The translations under genes and the position numbers were made by a program. Shown piece after piece: positions 10,713 to 21,830 of a stretch of DNA of 64,000 bases (the stretch's first letter is position 1; each line of letters begins with the position of its first letter). The notes beneath the pieces were generated by a model. That model was not told where the DNA came from. It saw only the letters and a program-made list of their open reading frames with translations, and ran no database searches. Source of the stretch: Pseudoips prasinana (Eukaryota > Arthropoda > Insecta > Lepidoptera > Nolidae); the NCBI GenBank assembly GCA_951640165.1, contig OX621259.1:3410001-3474000 (forward strand), given 5' to 3'.

Positions 10713-10859
10713 ATATCCTGAGATATTCCAGTATTATAATAAATTTATTAATAAATTTTATTTGTTACCAAAAGCAGTATTTTGGCGTTTCGATGAAATG
10801 CCCTCATCGAACCTAAATCGGAGGTCTATATGTCTTCTCCACGTATGTCAGCCGATTTG

Positions 10860-11095
10860 CTTGGAATCTTCTTTTCTTCTTTTTTTTACACAACGCCCGC
10901 ACAAAGGAATCTATGCCTTGTGTCGTGGGGTACTTTACAAACATATAATAGACGGACACAAATTACATCCAGACTGAGAACTACTATTTATGGGTCACAT
11001 AAATATATGTCCGGCTCAGGACTCGAACCCACGACACGAAACGGTGAGGCGACTGTCTTAGCCGCTTCGCCACCCGTGCATTCGAAATTCGAATC
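10860..11095 (-). mobile_element. SINE family B copy
   Basis: Reverse strand shows the tRNA-like head (CGGGTGGCGAAGCGG near 11075, B-box GGGTTCGAGTCC near 11025) followed by CATAAATAGTAGTTCTCAG and TGTTTGTAAAGTACCCC, the body shared with copies at 21610, 44520, 46900 and 49520. Confidence 0.8.
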
Positions 11096-11746
11096 TACTT
11101 CATCGATTAAGTTTTTGGGCATATTTATGTACTGAAATATGGACATTTATTAAAAATAATTAATTATTCTTATCCCCATTTAGTGATCCCTACAGTCATT
11201 ATTGGGGGTAAATTGTAATCAAATAAGATTGTTCAAGCCAAAAAGTACGACAAGTAGTTCTTTACTTGCAGATTACAGGAAAACTGATAGAAACATCTAT
11301 GATTCTAAAATAACACAGACACATACACACATACATATAGTTTTGGGACCATACACTAACGGTCTCAAAGTTGTTCGCTCAAAATTTATTTATCGCATGG
11401 ACTTAATTTTCTCTTCTCGACGCAATTTGAACTCGTAGGTACTTGTCCGAGTTCTTGGTAACCCTACTCCATTATTACTTTTTCTACACAGATGCGTCTG
11501 TACACCACTTTTAATTCGTAAATTATTAATGGTGGGTAATTACGGTACTTTACTAAATGGCTCTTTATCCCTCTTGGAGCCGGGCGCTGTTTTATGATAG
11601 CCGGACTATGTTGGGACTCGCGTACATAATTACGATATTTTTAGTACTCTGATGGTTGAAAAAAAATAACATAAAAATATGTAAATAGCTAGGTGTATAC
11701 TGCCTATCGCTATGGGATTCGCATTTTGTTATCTTGTACTAATCAC

Positions 11747-11917
11747 ACTAATATTATGAACGCAAAAGTTTGTGAGTGTGTATGTTTGTTACTTCTTCAC
11801 GTCTAAACGGCTGGTGAGATTATAATAAAATTTGGTATGGAGTTAGATGATACCCTGGATTAACGCATAGGCTAATTTATAAAATTTAACGCGGGTGAAA
11901 CTGCGGGGCACAGCTAG
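11747..11917 (+). mobile_element. Lep1-type non-autonomous Helitron
   Basis: Begins ACACTAATATTATGAACGC, continues AAAAGTTTGTGAGTGTG and the ACGTCTAAACGGCTGG segment, and ends in a GC hairpin (GCGGGTGAAACTGCGGGG) followed by CACAGCTAG/T. The CTAG 3' end with a preceding hairpin and no TIR is the Helitron signature. Confidence 0.8.
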
Positions 11918-12025
11918 TGTTAAATAAATTATATTTTCATCACCCCATCTCCGAAAGCCTATTTTTGCTCTTCGATATCTGATTGGAAAAGTTGTTTTTA
12001 TCAAACTCAAAATATTCATTTGATA

Positions 12026-12325
12026 CTAGCTGTGCCCCGTAGTTTTACCCGCGTTAAACTTTATAAATTATCACAGTTCCTCCCCCGTATGTGATAATAT
12101 GTAGCTTATATGTTGACCCGACCTCTCAGTAATGCAAAATTTGAAGTAAATCCATGCAGTACTTTTTGAGTTTAACCCGGACATACATACAGACAAACAG
12201 ACAAAAATTCTAAAAATGATATTTTTGGCTTCGATATCGATAGTAGATCACGCCCCAAGTATCCTTTTAAAAAAATATTCAATGTTCAGTTTTGAGTTTC
12301 CTACGATTTTATTATATGTATAGAT
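12026..12325 (-). mobile_element. Helitron-like element, second type
   Basis: Starts with CTAGCTGTGCCCCG (reverse of the CTAG terminus) and carries the hairpin region TTTTACCCGCGTTAAA. The body (GACCCGACCTCT, CCCGGACATACATACAGAC, GGCTTCGATATCGAT) also occurs at 12565-12873 and, inverted, at 15549-15845. Confidence 0.75.
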
Positions 12326-12564
12326 AAGTGTTGGTACATTGCAGATCTTATAATAGTTGTAAATAAATCCTTGACACTTAGACATAATAATAGTGACTTT
12401 GATACTATCTGGTATGGCGTTAAATATACATACGTCCACACATAATACTTTATGATCTATTCTCAGATTTACCGAATGTACACAAAGAAATCATAAAAAT
12501 CGGTCAAGCCTTTTCGGAGGAGTTTGGCTACAAACACTGTGACACGGGAATAATATATTATGTT

Positions 12565-12873
12565 CTAGCTGTGCCCCGCGGTTTTACCCGCGTTAAATTT
12601 TATAAATTATCACAGTTCCTCCCCCGTAGGCGATAGCGTAATAATATGTAGCCTATATGTTGACCCGACCTCTTAGTTATCTTCATGCAAAATTTGAAGT
12701 AAATCCATGCAGTACTATATGAGTTTAGCCCGGACATACATACAGACAAACAGACAAAAATTCTAAAAACTATATTTTTGGCTTCGATATCGATTGTAGA
12801 TCACGCCTCAAATATCCTTTAAAAAAAATTCAATGTACATTTTTGACTTTCCTACGATTTTATTATATGTATA
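12565..12873 (-). mobile_element. Helitron-like element, second type, tandem neighbour
   Basis: Near-identical to 12026-12325, in the same orientation and only about 240 bp away, including the CTAG end, hairpin and the TATATGTATAGATA other end. The space between the two holds another Helitron-like tail (AATCGGTCAAGCC). Confidence 0.75.
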
Positions 12874-12884
12874 GATATTAAAAT

Positions 12885-12976
12885 AATTATAGCAGCGTCC
12901 CTCTGGGTACTATGACCAACATACTGAGATCGCCAACCCATCTGCCAAACGTGGCGAATAAAGCATATCCCCCTAA
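12885..12976 (+). repeat. RTE leader fragment
   Basis: Matches the RTE leader at about 23606-23690 (GCAGCGTCCCTCTGGGTAC, GATCGCCAACCC, CTGCCAAACGTGGCGA, CATATCCCCC). It ends where the MITE at 12977 begins. Confidence 0.7.
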
Positions 12977-13548
12977 GGGCCTATGCACACAAGTCAGACA
13001 GAGATTGTTTTTTAAACGCGCCGTTGACGCGCGTTTGTAACGATACAGACGCGATACGCACACAAGTCAGACGGAACCTATAGACCTTTGCACACCTGTA
13101 TAAATTCAAATACGCGTTTGAATCTATACAGGCGCTCGTGTGTAGCGATACAGATGCGATGCAAACGCGCGTGTGTAGCGATACAAACTACAAAAAAAAA
13201 TTAGATACTTAAACTTACACATGATCCTTGACAATAACTTAATTTTAGTTAGCTAAATATCGTTACTATTATAAAATAAATCTTATTGTAAATTATTTCC
13301 TACAACCCGTGTACCTAAATATCTATATGTACCTAGAAATAATTATAAATTAATTACATATTACTGCGAACATGTTCTGACTATTTACAAGCGCTTTGTT
13401 AAAGTCTACGCGAATAAAAACCTTATTTATTTATTATTATTTTATTAACGACAACAAACTGCTCTGTAGGATCAAAGCGCGTCGTTAACGCGCATTTCTA
13501 AAACGATGCGTCGACGGCGTGTTTAAAAAACATGGTGTGCACAGGCTC
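12977..13548. mobile_element. Harbinger-like MITE with TAA target duplication
   Basis: Left end GGGCCTATGCACAC and right end GTGTGCACAGGCTC are inverted repeats, and the inner parts keep pairing (TTTTTTAAACGCGCCGT on the left, ACGGCGTGTTTAAAAAA on the right). TAA flanks both ends (12974-12976, 13549-13551), the 3-bp TWA duplication usual for PIF/Harbinger. A unit F fragment lies inside it at 13190-13445. No transposase is seen. Confidence 0.7.
13190..13445 (+). repeat. 5'-truncated unit F copy
   Basis: Matches the 3' half of the unit at 54790-55335 (TAGCTAAATATC, CTGACTATTTACAAGCGCTTT, TCTACGCGAATAAAAACC) and ends in a TTATT-rich tail. The loss of the 5' part with a shared 3' end points to LINE-like retroposition. 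Confidence 0.7.
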
Positions 13549-13551
13549 TAA

Positions 13552-14335
13552 GTTGATTCATTTTACAGCTGTTATGAGAGTGAGTGAGATCATTTAACAA
13601 AGATAATGCTATCCCTCTTTAAGTACTCAAGTAACTAGGAAATGAAAAGCGCAAATAACTGTCAGTAGCAATGAGAAAACGCGGAGTATTTTCGTTCTAC
13701 TATCTCTGCGTCGTTTTGTGCTAAGTAGAGCGTATGTAATAGGATAATTTATTTGGGACATCGTAGTATACAACTCGGAACAAACAATAATTTTCGTATC
13801 TCCAGCATTATGCTCGAAGAACCTAATATAAGACCGGAAGTTAAATATTTTTTTGTTATTTAACTTAATAAGCTTATTTTTGTCTGGAAAATTATACATT
13901 TCTTGAGAATTTTCCATTCATGGGAAGTGTGGGTTACTACATATTCTTATACCACCTTTACATATCCATAAGCTACATTCTAACAATTTACATATTATTA
14001 CTTATTATTTTTTCTGGGTCTAGGTGTGTGTCTTAGTTTAAATTTTTCACCAATCAGTATCTCTTTAAAGTGTCCCAAAGACTGGACATCTTTACACAAG
14101 TACAGAAGTCCAGTAAAAAGTACAAACACTGGCGTTATTTTTGAAAGCAACTGAAGGGTTATTTACAAAAACAACACAACTTTTTAGTAACAATTTTACA
14201 GGAAATAATAAAAACGATCTCCAATCCATATTTTTCATTGAATAAGTTAGAACTTTCGATCATTTATTCATGTTAATGTATTGTATTGAATATATAACAT
14301 TTTTTATTATTTATACCTACTGTTATGGAATAAAA
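13552..14335. other. AT-rich spacer, no gene supported
   Basis: A 96-codon ORF on the minus strand (13627-13917) has no recognisable domain and AT-driven composition. No repeat or structure was recognised here. Confidence 0.6.
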
Positions 14336-15510
14336 TGGTAAAATGTAGTTTGTACTAGTGCTCTTTTTGTAAAAAAAATGCATTTATGTTATTTTTGTAA
14401 AAATAAAAGTAAAAGTTTTGCAATGAAAGACATTAATTAATCATAATTAAGTAGTTTATTGCCATTCAAAACATTATATAGTATAATTAACTTATTATTT
14501 ATTCTTCTCCTCCACTTACATCTTCATTATCAATAACAATATCTTCTCCTTCTTTAGCCACAATTTCACATATTTTATCATAAATAATCATCTTGTGGGG
14601 TTCACTCAAAAAATGTTTTAATCTCCAACACTCTACAATAGACTAAAATTCAGTTCCAAAGGCAGTGGACGCTTTGTCCGTACGTGAAATGACATGAATT
14701 CTTGTCCATTGTCCAGTAAAGTTATACTTAACCAAGAGAAATGGTGATTTTTGGTATATTTTAATCATTTTGCAGCTTTAATTTTCATTGCTAGTTAAAA
14801 GTTAGTTTACAGCTTTTTAAAAAATCGGCCATGTGCGAGTTGGACTCGCGCACGAAGGGTTCCGTACCATTATCTATAAAAACGAGCAAAACATTCACGT
14901 TTGTTGTATAGGAGCCCCCTTAAATATTGTTTTTTAGTATTTGTATTTATAGCAGCAACAGAAATACATCATCTGTGAAAATTCCAACTGTCTAACTATC
15001 AAATTTCATGAGATACAGCCTGGTGACAGACGGACAGACAGACAGACAGCGAAATCTTAGTAATAGGGTCGTTGTACCCTTTGGGTACAGTACCCTAAAA
15101 ATAAGGCTCTAGTGCCTTTTTCAGATCAAAAAACTTGTCATGAGTGATAATCGTTTTTAATAATCGTTCCCTTCTTTTATTTGCGTTTTCTTAAAAAAAA
15201 ATAATTAGAAAATTCCTCGCTTTGCGCGTAGTCCGACATTTTTGACAGCTGTGACTGACGTTTTATTTTTTCACAAAAACTACTTAACTGCGTTCACCTA
15301 CGTCGTTTTTGTAAAATTTGCACGCAGTTGTGTAGTTTTTGTAAAATATGTGTTTTTTTACAGTGAGATTCTGTGCTAATTATTCTGTTTATGTAAAATC
15401 GAATTAAACTGTCTAGTGTAACTTTTTCCATAGATTATATTGCCATCAATAAAAAAAATCGTTAAAATTGTTAGTTACGTAGTTTTTGTAAAAAACCCTT
15501 CCTCTTAAAT
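14336..15510. other. Unclassified block with recurring TTTTTGTAAAA motif
   Basis: TTTTTGTAAAA occurs near 14363, 14392, 15306, 15337 and 15485. Between 14500 and 14625 the minus strand has a short acidic coding-like tail (SEPHKMIIYDK then GEDIVIDNEDVSGGEE) with broken frames upstream, like the decayed end of some ORF. The repeat at 14822-15108 sits inside this block. The two groups of motifs could be the ends of one element, but no target duplication was found. Confidence 0.35.
14822..15108 (-). repeat. Dispersed repeat with GACA-rich core
   Basis: Runs from AATCGGCCATGTGCGAGTTG to GGGTACAGTACCCTAAAA, with a GACAGACGGACAGACAGAC core. It is the inverted counterpart of 34357-34690. I recognise the type as a widely dispersed lepidopteran repeat but cannot assign a superfamily. 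Confidence 0.65.
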
Positions 15511-15548
15511 ACTTGACATCATTGTAAGGATTTATATTATTGAATAAT

Positions 15549-15845
15549 CTATGTATACATATAATAAAATTGTAGGAAAGTCAAAACTGTAAATTGAATA
15601 TTTCTTAATATCATTGGGGTGTGATCTACAATCGATATCGAAGCCAAAAATATAGTTTTTAGAATTTTTGTCTGTTTGTCTGTTTGTATGTCCGAACATG
15701 GATTTATTTCAAATTTTGCATGAAAATTACAAAGAGGTCGGGTCAACATTTAGGCTACATATTATTATCACGCTGTCACCTACGGTAGAGGAGCCGTGAT
15801 AATTTATAAAGTTTAACGCGGGTAAAAACCGCGGGGTATAGCTAG
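15549..15845 (+). mobile_element. Helitron-like element, second type
   Basis: Inverted relative of 12026-12325 and 12565-12873. It starts near CTATGTATACATATAATAAAA, contains ATCGATATCGAAGCC and GGTCGGGTCAACAT, and ends with a GC hairpin (TTAACGCGGGTAAAAACCGCGG) followed by GTATAGCTAG at 15845. Confidence 0.75.
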
Positions 15846-16006
15846 TATTATAATAATGATGAACACAATTGGAATCTATAGATATAATTGATGTTAAATT
15901 TAATAACGTCAAATTTTAATTAAACTTCATTGTCAATAATATGATATTTGTTGTGGTTTATTTAGAGTAGTACTGCTCGAAATAATTAAGTACGCGGTTG
16001 CATTTG

Positions 16007-16043
16007 AAAGATTCAATCAAATTCTCAATTTGATTGAATCTTT
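16007..16043. repeat. Perfect 17-bp inverted repeat beside a splice acceptor
   Basis: AAAGATTCAATCAAATT (16007-16023) and its exact reverse complement (16027-16043) are separated by CTC. The stem ends 23 bases before the AG/GT boundary of the candidate exon at 16067, just upstream of its pyrimidine tract. Confidence 0.85.
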
Positions 16044-16066
16044 TCTCCCCCTTCCAATGTGTGCAG

Positions 16067-16174
16067 GTGGTGCTGTGCGCGCGCGCGGTGTGCGCGCGGC
16101 GCCTGTTCGCGTACCGCGCCAGCGTGCTGCGCGCGCACCAGCCCATATACCTCCTCGTGGATACTGCTATCGTT
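16067..16174 (+). CDS. Candidate internal exon of an unidentified host gene
   Basis: A 108-bp open segment, strongly GC-rich in third positions and unlike its surroundings. It is bounded by a pyrimidine-rich acceptor (TCTCCCCCTTCC...GTGCAG at 16066) and a consensus donor (GTAAGT from 16175). It encodes 36 residues in phase 0, rich in Arg, Ala and Cys at first and ending HQPIYLLVDTAIV. I do not recognise the protein. The next plus-strand candidate exon, 36865-36942, also begins in phase 0. The flanking intron is full of transposons, and a LINE-G fragment starts about 15 bases after the donor. High GC could also reflect unrelated sequence, so the exon call rests on the splice sites plus the open frame. 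Confidence 0.6.
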
Positions 16175-16189
16175 GTAAGTATCATATTA

Positions 16190-17090
16190 ACCTATTTCAA
16201 TTCACTACACCGAATGTGAAACAGGCGACAACCAATGTACAACTTAATGGAGCTAGGTTGGACCCTGTTGAATCAACTATGTTCTTGGGTATCACTATTG
16301 ACTCAAAGCTACAATGGAGCCCACAAATAGAAAAACTGACCGGCAAATTAAGTTTTGCAGCATATGCAGTGAAAACTATTAGACGGCTGACTGATGTTAA
16401 CTCAGCTAGAATGGTTTATTTCAGTTATTTTCATAGTGTAATGTCCTATGGAATTCTTCTCTGGGGTAGCTCTGCTGACATTAACACCATATTTATATTG
16501 CAAAAAAGAGCTGTAAGAGCTATCTCTAATCTTGGCTCGAGAGTGTCTCTAAGAGAAAAGTTCAAAGAGGTTAACATTCTAACTGTACCATCTCAGTATA
16601 TATATATATATGTAAACTTACTATATGTGCATAACAATATCGATTCCTTCTGTAAAAGGAGCGATACACATAATGTAAATCTCATATTGCATACTACCCG
16701 TGTCCACAAAATAAGTAACTCTTTTGTGGGGAAATGTATAACATTTTATAACAAACTTGCCAATGATATTGGAGAATTTTCTACGAATAAGTTAAAAAAA
16801 AATATTAAAGCTAAATTGTGTAGCAGGGCATATTACACAATTTCTGATTATTTAAGTGATAAAAGTGATTGGGATCGAGTTGTTCTGAGTCAACACACGT
16901 GATTGTAATTAATCTTAAGTATATTTTATTTTAAAAAAAGATTCCTACTGAGTTTTCTGTCAGTGTTTCTCAGTAGCTGGCACGTCATGCACTGCACGGT
17001 AGGGTAAAAAAAAATATGACGATTCCACATAAATGTAAAATTTTTACGGAATTAACAATTTTTGACTTTTGACTTTTTATCCTTTTCTGG
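16190..17090 (+). pseudogene. LINE-G: 3' end of a Jockey/CR1-group LINE (RT C-terminus and tail)
   Basis: 5'-truncated. The open part (about 16200-16902) encodes the post-catalytic RT region: FLGITIDSKLQW (after the FADD motif, which is missing), YGILLWG, LQKRAVRAI and a C-terminal SFVGKCITFYNKL...SRAYYTISDYLSD. The 3' UTR holds TCCTACTGAGTTTTCTG, GGCACGTCATGCACTGCACG and ends in TTTTTGAC repeats. The same tail appears, inverted, at 41917-42216 and 59165-59610. A long ORF can be read from 16030 through the host exon candidate into this fragment, but that is read-through, not a gene fusion. Confidence 0.75.
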
Positions 17091-17320
17091 GTTTCTTCTG
17101 ACAAGCGATTGTATCTCACCTCCAAACCCATAAGGACCTAGTAACTAAGATGGTAAGACCAGGTTTGCCGTGCTATAATTAAAATACCGTAACATAAAAG
17201 TATCTCGAAAGGTAACGTACCTCAAAAGGAAAAAACCCGATGTAGACTTTCAAATAAAAAAACCTGATCCAATCCACGACAGTCACAACTGTTTTGTCAT
17301 AGGAACCACAGCAAACCACT

Positions 17321-18470
17321 TTGAATTTCTTATGTCACCGGACAACTGGCCAACAGGAACAGCACTACAACAGTGGTATACAACTAAAAATCGACGAAAC
17401 AGGAAAAATAGCCATACTTTTCGATCTCATACACAAGCGTAAACCGAAAAGTTTTAACATTAACATTTTTTACCAAAACGTAAGGGGATTAAAAAGTAAA
17501 ACCTCAGAAGTTAAAACATTACTCAACGACTTTCGTGGCCACACACTGGCGTTAACAGAAACACGACTAGATGACAGCGTTTATGATTCCGAGTTATTTC
17601 CTCGAGATTATACGGTTATTCGGCGTGACCGAGTTGGAGGCGGAGGAGGTGGAGTATTGCTAGCCGTGCGACAACCTTACCATCTACGGCAAATTCAGTG
17701 TGAGTGCTCACCAGACGATGAAATAGTCGCCGGACAAATTACAACGGGCAAATATCGCTTTATCTGTTGCGTAACCTACCTGCCGCCAAGAATACCCGAT
17801 ATAAGATATTATTCGATTTTCAACTGCATAGAAACACTTATAACTCAATTTAAAATACCTGTTATAGTGATTGGCGACTTTAATTTATATTCAGCATCTC
17901 AATCTGTACGAGAAAGCTATAAACTGTTATTATCAATGTGTGATTTAGCGCAACATAATACTGTTCTCAATGGTCTTGACCGTGTACTTGACTTAGTCAT
18001 TAGCCGAAGGGATTTAATGCCCCCTTCTGTGTTGGAGTCTGAGGTGAGTCTCGTTGAGTCCGAAGTTCACCACGTACCATTAGATATAGTTATAACTTTA
18101 AATAGGTTTTACTTGCATAATGATCGGGATGCTAGCAGGCACGAATGCACTTCAAAGACCCGTAACTTTAAGAAAGTAAATTATTATAATTTATATTCTC
18201 GTTTGTTATATACCGACTGGTCCCCGGTATTGAGCTCATTGGGTACCGAGGAGGCGGTAACTAATCTTTATAACATCTTAAATAAATTATTTGACGAATT
18301 AGTTCCAAACAATATAAAACGAAACATACGTGGTCATTATCCAGATTGGTATAACTCACAAACTATAAAATGTTTACATTTAAAATCTTATTATCACACA
18401 CTCTATAAAAAACAAACAACCAACTATATTACGCGTTCTTTACCTACTTTCGTAAACAATTTAAATCGTT
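17321..18470 (+). pseudogene. LINE ORF2, endonuclease part
   Basis: APE-type endonuclease that nicks target DNA for reverse transcription. Landmarks in order: NIFYQNVRGLKSKTSE (Asn), LALTETRLDD (Glu), RRDRVGGGGGGVLLAV, VIVIGDFNLYSA (Asp/Asn), VLDLVISRR and SEVHHVPLDI (Ser-x-His). The frame stays open to 18613 but loses the expected protein near 18440-18470, where the RT-compatible frame (TTHYKNIENNILQDP) begins one register off. A one-base deletion there explains it. Confidence 0.8.
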
Positions 18471-20325
18471 ACTCGCGACAACTTTCACAACTCACTATAA
18501 AAATATTGAAAATAATATATTGCAAGATCCCGGTAGTTTTTGGCACTATATTAAACAAAACAGGAAATCGAATGAACCCTCAACATTTGGAATGTCTGAT
18601 CCACAGCAAGTAGCAGATGCATTCGCATCGTTCTTTAAAAGTGTTTATTTATCGAATGCGCCGACATTAGATCCGCTCGCAGCGCTGGCCGCCGCCTCAA
18701 TGTCGCCCCCACCCAGCCTCGCACCGGACATTCACGTTATTGTGGACAGTGTGCAAAAGAACGATATACGCATCGCCCTAAAAAAACTTAAAGCAAAATT
18801 CACTCAAGGGCCTGATGGTGTACCACAAATAATTGTCCGAGACTGTTATGAAATCTTTGTTGAGCCTCTATGGCACATATTTAAATTATCTCTCCAACAA
18901 CAAATTTATCCGCTCGTATGGAAAACTACCAAAGTTATACCCATACACAAGGCAGGATCTAAGTCTGAAATTCAAAATTACAGGGCCGTGGCAGTTCTGT
19001 CAGTATTTGGTAAGGTTATGGAGTCCACTTTATATACACTAATATATAAACAATTAAATGGTTGGTTTTGTGATGAACAACATGGGTTTTTACCTGGGCG
19101 TTCCACAACTAGCAATCTTATTAATATTTCAACGCTCATTTCGAACGGAATTGATGCTAAAAGGCAGGTCGACGTGGCTTATTTTGATTTCCAAAAGGCG
19201 TTTGATCAGATCCAAAATGATGTCCTACTTTACAAACTAGCAAATATAGGCTTTTCAAAAAATCTTGTTCACTTTCTTTCAAATTACCTAAGAAATCGTA
19301 AACAGTATGTTCTATACCAAAACTGCAAATCTGAAGAATATACTGTTAATTCAGGTATTGGGCAAGGTAGTTGTCTGGGCCCATTACTTTTCTTAATATT
19401 AATAAACGACTTACCATCTAATATAAAATATAGCACATGTCTAATGTTTGCAGATGATGTCAAATTGGCACTGCCAATTGATACACCATCCGATTGCGAC
19501 CTATTACAAAGTGACATCGACAGTGTAATTGAGTGGAGCTATCAGAATAGTTTATGTCTCAATTCAAACAAATGTGCGATTGTGTCTTATAGTCGCGCAC
19601 GTTTCCCAATACACAAAAACTATACACTACACAATACGATTGTGAAAAGAGCGGACACCGTAAAAGATTTGGGCACATGGTTTGATAGCCAATTAACTTA
19701 CCATGATAATATTTGCAAACTCTGTGATAAATCGCGGAAAAGCCTAGGATTTGTTCTGAGACAGTCTAGAAGCTTTTGTAATCGTAAAACTTTGTGTACC
19801 TTATATAACGCGTACGTTCGTACCACACTCGAGACTAATTCAGTGATATGGAATCCCTATCAAGTTCAGTACATACAAAAAGTCGAAAAAATACAGAAAT
19901 CATTTGTACGCTATTTGTTCAAAAGATTATATTATTATTATCCGTATTTATATCCAACACTTTATATCGTGGGTATGGTGGACTATCGTATGTTAGCAGT
20001 ACGACGTAACATTGCATTAGTCACGTATTTCTTCAGGTTAATGCGTGGTTACACATATAACTCTTTACTATTGGCACTATTACAGTTCCGTGTGCCGCGA
20101 CACAGGACATACTTTGTCCAGGCGCGACGTCAACATAACCTATTGGCGGTGCCGGCCGCTCGAACAAATCTAGCCCGAAATGCACCTCTGTCCCGCGCAG
20201 TTCGCTATATCAATGATATCGAGAATGACTCAACAATAGATATATTCTCATGCACGGAAAATGCATTCCTAACCGTTGCAGGACGTCACATTGAGGCATT
20301 GACTATTGAGAGCAGTATACAGTAA
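18460..20325 (+). pseudogene. LINE ORF2, reverse transcriptase part
   Basis: All RT motifs are visible in order: KFTQGPDGVPQIIV, TTKVIPIHKAGS...NYRAVAVLSVFGKVME, QHGFLPGRSTTSNL, AYFDFQKAFDQI (first Asp), GIGQGSCLGPLLFLI, CLMFADDVKLAL (FADD catalytic pair) and KDLGTWFDSQL. The C-terminal region ends ARRQHNLLAVPAART. It is intact inside; only the frameshift with the endonuclease breaks it. There is no ATG at the start because it continues the upstream protein. Confidence 0.85.
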
Positions 20326-20567
20326 CTTCTTATTACAATTTTATCTTTTTCTAATATTATGCAGTAGATACATAATATTAGAAAACTTTTCACTTTATTT
20401 TTTTTTAACATGGTTAATTAATTAGCTTATTATAATATAGTATAGTACCTATAGATTATGTATATAAATTATTATGATTGTATCACTTATTGTGCTTGGA
20501 ATTATCTGTTAGCAATAAGATATCTGTAATAAATAAATAAATAAATAAATAAATATATTTTCGTAGT

Positions 20568-20968
20568 CATATAGTCAAGTGCTGTAAAAAGGCCTACAGA
20601 AATTTAGGGTTTATTTTACGTACTGTTCACGATTTTACGAATATTAAGGCAATTATCTCTTGTAAGCCCCACGTGAGAGTAAATATAATCTTGGAGCGGA
20701 AACAAAATAAATTTGTCAGATTTTTATATTTGAGGCTCTATGGAGTATATCCTTTTTACCCGCTTATGTATCCAACCTTGTTCATATTAGGCATGGTTAG
20801 ATACAACAAGCTGCGAGTAAGGCGTGAGTTTTCACTTGTCTCATATTTATTTCAAATAATTAGAAGCAAGATACATAACGCCGACATATTAGAGTTAGTC
20901 TGTTTGAGTGTGCCAGATAGATACGTATGGCGGAGACGTCGGCCTCAGCTACTGGCTGTACCTCGTGG
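20568..20968 (+). pseudogene. LINE RT C-terminal fragment, same family as 17300-20553
   Basis: Encodes CCKKAYRNLGFILR, then YPFYPLMYPTLFILGMVRY and RRRRPQLLAVPRGRT, closely parallel to the C-terminus of the preceding LINE (YPYLYPTLYIVGMVDY, LLAVPAART). At about 20969 it breaks directly into an RTE leader fragment, GTGGGATGAGAGGGGG...GGCCGTCACCACACAGC (to about 21020), so this is a recombination or insertion junction. Confidence 0.75.
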
Positions 20969-21049
20969 CCGCACGTGGGATGAGAGGGGGTGGTGATATT
21001 CTTAGGCCGTCACCACACAGCAAATTATTAATAAATTAATAATTACAAA

Positions 21050-21185
21050 TACAATACAATACAAATACTCTTTATTGTACACCAAGATTTATATATAAAG
21101 TATACAGTTGTAATAAATCTAGTACAATCGGCGGTCTTATCGCTAACTGCGATCTCTTCCAGACAACCTTAGGATGGACAAAATC
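21050..21185 (-). repeat. LINE 3' end (same family as 30737-33130)
   Basis: Reverse strand reads GGTTGTCTGGAAGAGATCGC, then CGATAAGACCGCCGATTGTAC and an AATAAAGAG end, as at 32998-33105. It is a severely 5'-truncated copy. 21186-21600 shows only weakly structured spacer. Confidence 0.65.
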
Positions 21186-21609
21186 AGCAAGAAGAATAAT
21201 TAAATGAGTGATAGGGGTGTAGCAACTTAAGAAAGAAATAGTAAATATAAATAGACTAGTCTAATCAATTGAGAGAGTAAAGTGTGAAACATTATCTTGA
21301 ACTTGAATAGTAGAATCCTATACACTTTTAGTATGGAATCAAGCGTCACTTTACGGAAATCCATAACATTCAAAATACAAATTTAGTATATTTTACCCTA
21401 ATTGTATTTTTAATCAAACCGGAATGCTATATACACCGCCCTCTCGCCCGCAAAAATATGCACTGTATGCAAGAATGACAACACAAACCCGCAAACAACA
21501 TGCGCCCTCACGTCACCCAACACGTGTTTCAGACTTCCACAAACTACTCCCAAGAGACGCCAACTAGTCGAGAGCTCGTGGCGTTGGCTCACCACACAGC
21601 CCTCACAGT

Positions 21610-21830
21610 ATTCACTGCACGTGTGGCGCAGCGACAGTCGCCTCGCCGCGTCGTGTCGCGGGTTCGAGTCCCGCACTGGACAACTATTTGTGTGACCCAT
21701 AAATAGTTGTTCTGAGTCTAGCTGTAATTTGTGTCTGTCTATTATATGTTTGTAAAGTACCCCGTGACATAGGGATTAGATTCACTAGTGCGGGTGTTGT
21801 CTTTATTTTGTTAAAAAGAAAAGTATAAGT
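21610..21830 (+). mobile_element. SINE family B copy
   Basis: Starts CACGTGTGGCGCAGCGACAG, has a clear B-box GGGTTCGAGTCCCGC (21659-21673), then TTTGTGTGACCCATAAATAG, TTATATGTTTGTAAAGTACC and GTGCGGGTGTTGTCTTTATT. This is the best-preserved family B copy in the window. Confidence 0.85.

Larger units (their letters stand above)
17300..20553 (+). mobile_element. CR1-like (Jockey superfamily) LINE, 5'-truncated
   Basis: Holds an endonuclease-RT ORF2 split by one frameshift, a short AT-rich 3' UTR and a TAAA microsatellite tail (about 20530-20553), which is typical of CR1/L2-type LINEs that end in microsatellites rather than poly(A). No ORF1 is present, so the copy is 5'-truncated or the left end is degraded. 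Confidence 0.8.

Noticed and set aside
13627..13917. 96-codon ORF on the minus strand
   Set aside because: AT-driven composition, no similarity recognised, no splice or promoter context.
16030..16902. Fusion gene of the GC-rich exon with LINE-G
   Set aside because: A strong donor (GTAAGT at 16175) separates them and LINE-G is a truncated insert; the long ORF is chance read-through unless intron-retained transcripts are found.
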